Assembly: GCA_934572355.1 (NCBI GenBank) | Contig: CAKTKV010000070.1 | Coordinates: 1-8,127 of the forward strand | Direction: 5' to 3' | DNA from: an uncultured Oscillospiraceae bacterium | GTDB lineage: Bacteria > Bacillota > Clostridia > Oscillospirales > Oscillospiraceae | DNA length: 8,127 nucleotides | Shown: positions 4,016 through 8,127 of the stretch, one piece after another | How positions within the stretch are numbered: position 1 is the first letter of the stretch | Layout of the letters: each line of letters opens with the position of its first letter | Position numbers and translations under genes: made by a program | The notes under the pieces: generated by a model | Seen by the model: only the letters and a program-made list of their open reading frames with translations | Told to the model about the DNA's origin: nothing | Database searches by the model: none

Positions 4016-6010
4016 ATGAGCAGCACTTCACCGCAATACGGAAACGACAGCATATCCCAGCTCAAAGGCGCGGACAGAGTAAGAAAGCGTCCGGGAGTCA
4101 TATTCGGCTCGGACGGGCTGGACGGCTGCGAACATGCCGTATTTGAAATTCTCTCAAACGCCATCGACGAGGCGAGAGAGGGCTACGGCAATCTTATCAC
4201 TCTCACCTACTTTAAGGACAAATCCATAGAAGTCGCGGACTTCGGACGCGGCTGCCCGCTCGACTGGAACCCGAACGAGAAGCGCTACAACTGGGAGCTG
4301 GTCTTCTGCGAGCTGTACGCCGGCGGCAAGTACAAAAACGACGCGGGCGGCGACTATGAGTTTTCCCTCGGTCTCAACGGCCTCGGCTCCTGCGCGACAC
4401 AGTACGCATCGGAATACATGGACGTGACGGTCTGGCGCGACGGGAACAAATATTCCCTGCACTTTAAAAAGGGCGAGGTCGTCGGCAAGAAGGGCAAGGA
4501 GCTCACGACAGAGCCCGCCGACCGGAAGAAGACCGGCACGACGATACGCTGGCGGCCGGACGTCGAGGTGTTCACGGATATCGACATTCCGGAGGAATAC
4601 TTTGACGATATGCTGCACAGGCAGGCAGTCGTGAACGCGGGGGTAACGTTCCGTCTGCGCATCGAGAAAGACACAGGCTTTGAGACGCGCGACTACTGCT
4701 ACAAAAACGGCATAGTCGACTACGTAAAGGAGCTGGCGGGGGGCGCAGCGTTTACGGAACCGGAGTTCATCTCCGCCGAGCGCAAGGGACGCGACCGCGA
4801 GGACAAGGGCGACTACAAGGTCAAGATATCCGCGGCGTTCTGCTTCTCAAATAAGACGAGCGCCTTGGAATACTACCACAACTCCTCATGGCTGGAAAAC
4901 GGCGGCGCGCCTGACAAGGCCGTGAAGCTTGCCTTCACCTCGGCAATAGACGCGTATATAAAGCAGTCGGGCAAGTACCAGAAGAACGAGGCCGCGATAA
5001 AGTTCCAGGACGTGCAGGACTGCCTGATACTTGTGACAAACTGCTTCTCAACGCAGACCTCATACGAGAACCAGACGAAAAAAGCGATAAACAACCGCTT
5101 CATCCAAACCTCGATGACGGAGTTTTTCAAGGCGCAGTTAGAGGTATACTTCATTGAGAACAAGCCTGAGGCCGACAGGATAGCCGACCAGGTGCTGATA
5201 AACAAGCGCAGCCGCGAGACGGCGGAGCGCGCACGGCAGGGCATGAAAAAGAAGCTCTCCGGCAGCATCGATATCGCGAACCGTGTACAGAAGTTCGTCG
5301 ACTGCCGCAGCCGCGACCCTGAGCGCCGCGAGATATACATCGTGGAGGGCGACTCCGCACTCGGCGCATGCAAGCTCTCGCGCGACGCGGAGTTCCAGGG
5401 CATCATGCCGGTGCGCGGCAAGATACTCAACTGCCTGAAAGCGGACTATGTGAGGATATTCAAGAGCGACGTCATCACCGATCTGATGAAGGTGCTCGGC
5501 TGCGGGGTCGAGGTCAAGGACAAGCACGTAAAGGATCTGTCAAGCTTCGACCTCAACAATCTGCGCTGGAACAAGGTCATCATCTGCACCGATGCCGACG
5601 TCGACGGCTTCCAGATACGCACACTCATACTCACGATGCTCTACCGGCTCGTGCCGACGCTCATAAACATGGGGTATGTGTACATCGCGGAGTCCCCGCT
5701 GTACGAGATAGAATCCAAGGGCAAGACCTATTTTGCCTACTCCGAGCGCGAGAAGTCGGAGATCATCGATTCGCTCAAGGGCGCGAAGGCGAGCATCAGC
5801 CGCAGCAAGGGTCTCGGCGAGAACGACCCGGACATGATGTGGATGACCACGATGAACCCGGAGACGCGCAGGCTCATAAAGGTAATGCCGGAGGATGTGG
5901 AGCGCATGGCACAGACCTTTGATCTGCTGCTGGGCGACAACCTCGAGGGCAGGAAAAATCACATCGCCGAGTTTGGACATCTGTATTTAGATCTGGCGGA
6001 CATATCATAA
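4016..6010 (+). CDS. parE: Type IIA DNA topoisomerase, B subunit (ParE/GyrB-like)
   Basis: ATPase and TOPRIM subunit of an A2B2 topoisomerase that passes one DNA duplex through another. It has 664 residues, the size of ParE or a short GyrB. The GHKL ATPase region shows DRVRKRPGVIFG (20-31), HAVFEILSNAIDEA (40-53) with the catalytic-type E44 and N48, DFGRG (75-79) for adenine binding, and the lid GLNGLG (119-124). QTK (353-355) is the transducer switch loop. TOPRIM has EGDSALG (444-450), PVRGKIL and TDADVDG (525-531) with the metal-binding acidic residues, then KGLGE (598-602). Two departures are visible: Asn at 121 where GyrB/ParE usually have His, and Phe after the conserved Asp75. An in-frame GTG at 3944 would add 24 residues, but those are unlike the family; ATG 4016 has AAAGG ten bases upstream. 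It is first in an operon with the zinc-ribbon gene and parC. ParE versus GyrB is inferred from context. Confidence 0.93.
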   Translation: MSSTSPQYGNDSISQLKGADRVRKRPGVIFGSDGLDGCEHAVFEILSNAIDEAREGYGNLITLTYFKDKSIEVADFGRGCPLDWNPNEKRYNWELVFCELYAGGKYKNDAGGDYEFSLGLNGLGSCATQYASEYMDVTVWRDGNKYSLHFKKGEVVGKKGKELTTEPADRKKTGTTIRWRPDVEVFTDIDIPEEYFDDMLHRQAVVNAGVTFRLRIEKDTGFETRDYCYKNGIVDYVKELAGGAAFTEPEFISAERKGRDREDKGDYKVKISAAFCFSNKTSALEYYHNSSWLENGGAPDKAVKLAFTSAIDAYIKQSGKYQKNEAAIKFQDVQDCLILVTNCFSTQTSYENQTKKAINNRFIQTSMTEFFKAQLEVYFIENKPEADRIADQVLINKRSRETAERARQGMKKKLSGSIDIANRVQKFVDCRSRDPERREIYIVEGDSALGACKLSRDAEFQGIMPVRGKILNCLKADYVRIFKSDVITDLMKVLGCGVEVKDKHVKDLSSFDLNNLRWNKVIICTDADVDGFQIRTLILTMLYRLVPTLINMGYVYIAESPLYEIESKGKTYFAYSEREKSEIIDSLKGAKASISRSKGLGENDPDMMWMTTMNPETRRLIKVMPEDVERMAQTFDLLLGDNLEGRKNHIAEFGHLYLDLADIS

Positions 6011-6030
6011 ATCATGGGGAGACATAGAGA

Positions 6031-6345
6031 ATGAAAAACTACTCGACTTACACAAACAACTTCACCTACGGCAGAGACCTTGTAAAGAAGCTCGTCATTG
6101 CGGCGGCCGTCGCGTGTGTGCTCGGTCTGCTCACGCAGAGCAATCAGACCCTGCAGCTCATTTTTGTCGTGGCTTCGACGCTCGTATTCGTCTACGCGAT
6201 ATACGCCATCATCAAGTACTGCCGCTGCCCGAGCTGCAACAAGGTCATCTTCTTCGGCCTGCTCGCGGCAAAGACCTGCCCGCGCTGCAAGCGCAGCCTC
6301 ACCACCGGCCAGAAGGTCAAGAAGAGCAAGGCGGCAAAGTATTAA
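6031..6345 (+). CDS. Small membrane protein with a C-terminal zinc ribbon (unknown function)
   Basis: I do not recognise a named family for this 104-residue protein. Residues 1-17 are polar (rich in Tyr, Asn and Thr). Two membrane segments follow at about 18-34 and 41-61, separated by a short turn. Next comes a zinc-ribbon-like pattern: CPSC (66-69) and CPRC (83-86), 13 residues apart, with an extra Cys at 64. The tail (87-104) is lysine-rich. With the N-terminus inside, both the ribbon and the basic tail would be cytoplasmic. A GGGGAG ribosome site (6016-6021) lies nine bases before ATG 6031. The gene sits 20 bases after the B subunit and 38 before the A subunit, on the same strand and with similar GC-rich codon use, so it is very probably co-transcribed with both. 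Nucleic-acid or partner binding near the membrane is only a guess. Confidence 0.8.
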   Translation: MKNYSTYTNNFTYGRDLVKKLVIAAAVACVLGLLTQSNQTLQLIFVVASTLVFVYAIYAIIKYCRCPSCNKVIFFGLLAAKTCPRCKRSLTTGQKVKKSKAAKY

Positions 6346-6347
6346 TA

Positions 6348-6366
6348 TCCGGCGCTCAATGCCGGA
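6348..6366 (+). other. Short intergenic hairpin before the parC-like gene
   Basis: TCCGGC (6348-6353) pairs with GCCGGA (6361-6366) around the loop GCTCAAT. There is no T-run after it, so it should not terminate. It might affect mRNA processing or translation of the downstream gene, whose ribosome site (AAGGG, 6370-6374) follows directly. Confidence 0.4.
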
Positions 6367-6383
6367 GATAAGGGCGTAAAGCA

Positions 6384-8127
6384 ATGGCAAAAAAAACACC
6401 ACAGGAAAAGAAAAGCTACAACAATCCAAACGTCGTCGGCCTGCGCGCCGAGGTATTGGAGCAGCCGATAACCGAAACGCTTGAGACAAACTACATGCCA
6501 TACGCGATGTCGGTGATAGTCTCACGCGCGATACCGGAGATAGACGGCTTCAAGCCCTCGCACAGGAAGCTGCTGTACACGATGTTCAAGATGGGGCTGC
6601 TGACGGGCGCGCGCACAAAGAGCGCGAACATCGTCGGCCAGACGATGCGCTTAAACCCCCATGGCGACGCGGCGATATACGAGACGATGGTGCGCCTTTC
6701 GGCGGGCTATCAGGCGCTGCTGACACCGTTTGTCGACTCCAAGGGCAACTTCGGCAAGGTCTTCTCGCGCGACATGTCCTATGCGGCGTCGCGTTACACC
6801 GAGGCTAAGCTCTCCGCGATATGCGCAGAGCTCTTCCGCGACATTGACAAGGACACGGTCGACCTCGCAGACAACTATGACGGGAGCATGAAGGAGCCCT
6901 CGCTCCTGCCGACGGCGTTTCCGAACGTGCTGGTGTCGGCGAACATGGGCATCGCGGTCGGCATGGCAAGCCAGATATGCGGCTTTAACCTCGCCGAGGT
7001 CTGCGACACGACCGTCGCGTGGCTGCGCGACCCGGAGCATGACCTGCTCTCGACCATGCCGGCACCGGACTTCCCCACCGGGGGCGAGATCATCTATGAC
7101 CGCGCGCAGATGGAGAACATCTACCGCACGGGGCGCGGCAGCTTCAAGGTGCGGGCGCGCTGGCGCTATGTCCAGAAAGAGAACATAATAGAGATATACG
7201 AAATTCCGTATACCACTACCTCGGAAGCGATCATCGACAAGGTCGCGGAGCTTATAAAGACGGGGAAGATACGCGAGATAAACGACATGCGCGACGAGAC
7301 CGACCTGAGCGGTCTGCGCCTGGCGATAGACCTCAAGCGCGGAGCAGACCCCGACAAGCTCATGCAGAAGCTCTTCCGCATGACGACGCTTCAGGACGCG
7401 TTCCCCTGCAACTTCAACATCCTCGTCGCGGGCAATCCCCGCGTGATGGGCGTGGGCGAGATACTCGAAGAGTGGACGGCGTGGCGCATCGAGTGCATCC
7501 GCCGCCGCGAGTTCTTCGACCTGGGCAAGAAGAAGGAGAAGCTGCACCTGCTCAAGGGTCTTGAGCGGATACTGCTCGACATTGACCGCGCGATAGACAT
7601 CATCCGCAATACCGAGCTTGAGAGCGAGGTCGTGCCGAACCTGATGATGGGTTTCGGGATAGACCAGACGCAGGCGGAGTTCGTTGCGGAGATCAAGCTG
7701 CGCAACATAAACCGCGAGTATATTCTCAAGCGTACCTCCGAGACAGAGGAACTCGAGCGCGACATTGAGGAGCTGGAATCGATCGTCAACAATCGCCGCA
7801 AGCTCAAGGCGATCATCATCGACGAGCTCAAGGCGATATCCAAGAAGTACGGCGCGCCGAGGAAAACCGGCATCGTTTATGCATCCGAGCTTGAGGAGCC
7901 GGACGAGGACGAGCAGGTCGAGGACTACGCCGTGACGCTCTTCCTCTCGCGCGAGGGCTACTTCAAGAAGATAACCGCGCAGTCGCTGCGCATGAGCGGC
8001 GAGCAGAAGTACAAGGACGGCGACGGGCTGGCGGTGAGCTTCGAGTCCATGAACCGCGCGGAGCTGCTGTTTCTCACCGATAAGCAGCAGATGTACAAGG
8101 CGCGCGTGTCCGACTTTGAGGACGGCA
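6384..8127 (+). CDS. parC: Type IIA DNA topoisomerase, A subunit (ParC/GyrA-like; partial, C-terminus off the right edge)
   Basis: DNA-breakage subunit that would pair with the B subunit encoded upstream; 581 residues are present. Residues 1-25 are a polar leader, then the winged-helix domain begins at SRAIPEIDGFKPSHRKLLY (47-65). The region equivalent to the quinolone-resistance segment reads NPHGDAAIYE (91-100). The catalytic tyrosine is Y138 in ASRYTE, next to R137. The tower domain follows, including GNFGK and a GIAVGMAS stretch, then a coiled-coil segment rich in Glu, Lys and Leu at about 450-490. From about 513 the start of the C-terminal beta-pinwheel is visible (EDYAVTLFLSREGYFKK), but most of it, including any GyrA box, lies outside the window. 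The ATG at 6384 has AAGGG nine bases upstream. Alanine at 96 replaces the usual serine, and Glu100 replaces Asp. The IDG segment is one residue shorter than in E. coli GyrA (VRDG). ParC is preferred over GyrA by context only. Confidence 0.93.
   Translation, partial: MAKKTPQEKKSYNNPNVVGLRAEVLEQPITETLETNYMPYAMSVIVSRAIPEIDGFKPSHRKLLYTMFKMGLLTGARTKSANIVGQTMRLNPHGDAAIYETMVRLSAGYQALLTPFVDSKGNFGKVFSRDMSYAASRYTEAKLSAICAELFRDIDKDTVDLADNYDGSMKEPSLLPTAFPNVLVSANMGIAVGMASQICGFNLAEVCDTTVAWLRDPEHDLLSTMPAPDFPTGGEIIYDRAQMENIYRTGRGSFKVRARWRYVQKENIIEIYEIPYTTTSEAIIDKVAELIKTGKIREINDMRDETDLSGLRLAIDLKRGADPDKLMQKLFRMTTLQDAFPCNFNILVAGNPRVMGVGEILEEWTAWRIECIRRREFFDLGKKKEKLHLLKGLERILLDIDRAIDIIRNTELESEVVPNLMMGFGIDQTQAEFVAEIKLRNINREYILKRTSETEELERDIEELESIVNNRRKLKAIIIDELKAISKKYGAPRKTGIVYASELEEPDEDEQVEDYAVTLFLSREGYFKKITAQSLRMSGEQKYKDGDGLAVSFESMNRAELLFLTDKQQMYKARVSDFEDG

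Noticed and set aside
6651..7547. A 298-residue minus-strand open frame opposite the A subunit
   Set aside because: It is antisense to a clear topoisomerase gene with conserved motifs. Its low-complexity composition, rich in Ala, Arg, His and Val, is typical of a GC-rich shadow frame, and it has no recognisable domain.
1..8127. A new defence or mobile system
   Set aside because: I looked for transposase, integrase, restriction, toxin-antitoxin, reverse transcriptase and CRISPR signatures. None is present; the genes are sporulation and housekeeping types with uniform composition.

Overview
The window reads as chromosomal DNA of an endospore-forming member of the Clostridia (low-GC-phylum affiliation, but this genome is itself GC-rich). 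The evidence is four proteins tied to sporulation (YqfC, YqfD, a YlbJ-type membrane protein and BofA), good Shine-Dalgarno sites, and a vegetative-type promoter with an extended -10. Frequent ATA isoleucine codons in GC-rich genes, and a paired topoisomerase of the divergent clostridial kind, would fit an Oscillospiraceae/Ruminococcaceae-like genome; that rank is inference. I see no insertion sequence, prophage, CRISPR, tRNA or rRNA.

Left part (1-2320, minus strand): an operon in the order yqfC, yqfD, phoH, with 3- and 20-base gaps; phoH runs off the left edge. This is the usual Firmicutes order. YqfC and YqfD are mother-cell sporulation proteins, and PhoH is a P-loop ATPase often found near ybeY and era.

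Middle (2321-3617): a short divergent promoter region separates yqfC from a plus-strand ylbJ-like gene. It contains an inverted repeat, and both start codons lie exactly 40.5 bases from its centre. The half-sites look like back-to-back sigma-E-type promoters, which suits two genes that are both sigma-E-dependent in Bacillus. A minus-strand bofA gene converges on ylbJ. Their stop codons overlap by two bases, and bofA's apparent intrinsic terminator lies inside the last codons of ylbJ.

Boundary (3618-4015): a non-coding stretch holding a possible bofA promoter, a 20-base-spaced direct repeat, a long-loop inverted repeat, a strong plus-strand intrinsic terminator, then a clear sigma-A promoter and a roughly 90-base leader with a hairpin.

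Right part (4016-8127, plus strand): an apparent three-gene operon encoding the B subunit of a type IIA DNA topoisomerase (ParE/GyrB-like), a 104-residue membrane protein with a zinc ribbon, and the A subunit (ParC/GyrA-like), which runs off the right edge after 581 residues. The two subunits should assemble into an A2B2 ATP-dependent topoisomerase. Adjacency of B and A, with no recF or dnaA nearby, makes this more likely the second (topoisomerase IV-like) enzyme than the main gyrase, but the sequence alone does not settle the activity. The most notable points are the symmetric divergent sporulation promoter, the terminator embedded in ylbJ, the membrane zinc-ribbon protein between two topoisomerase subunits, and natural substitutions at sites corresponding to the quinolone-binding and ATP-lid motifs.
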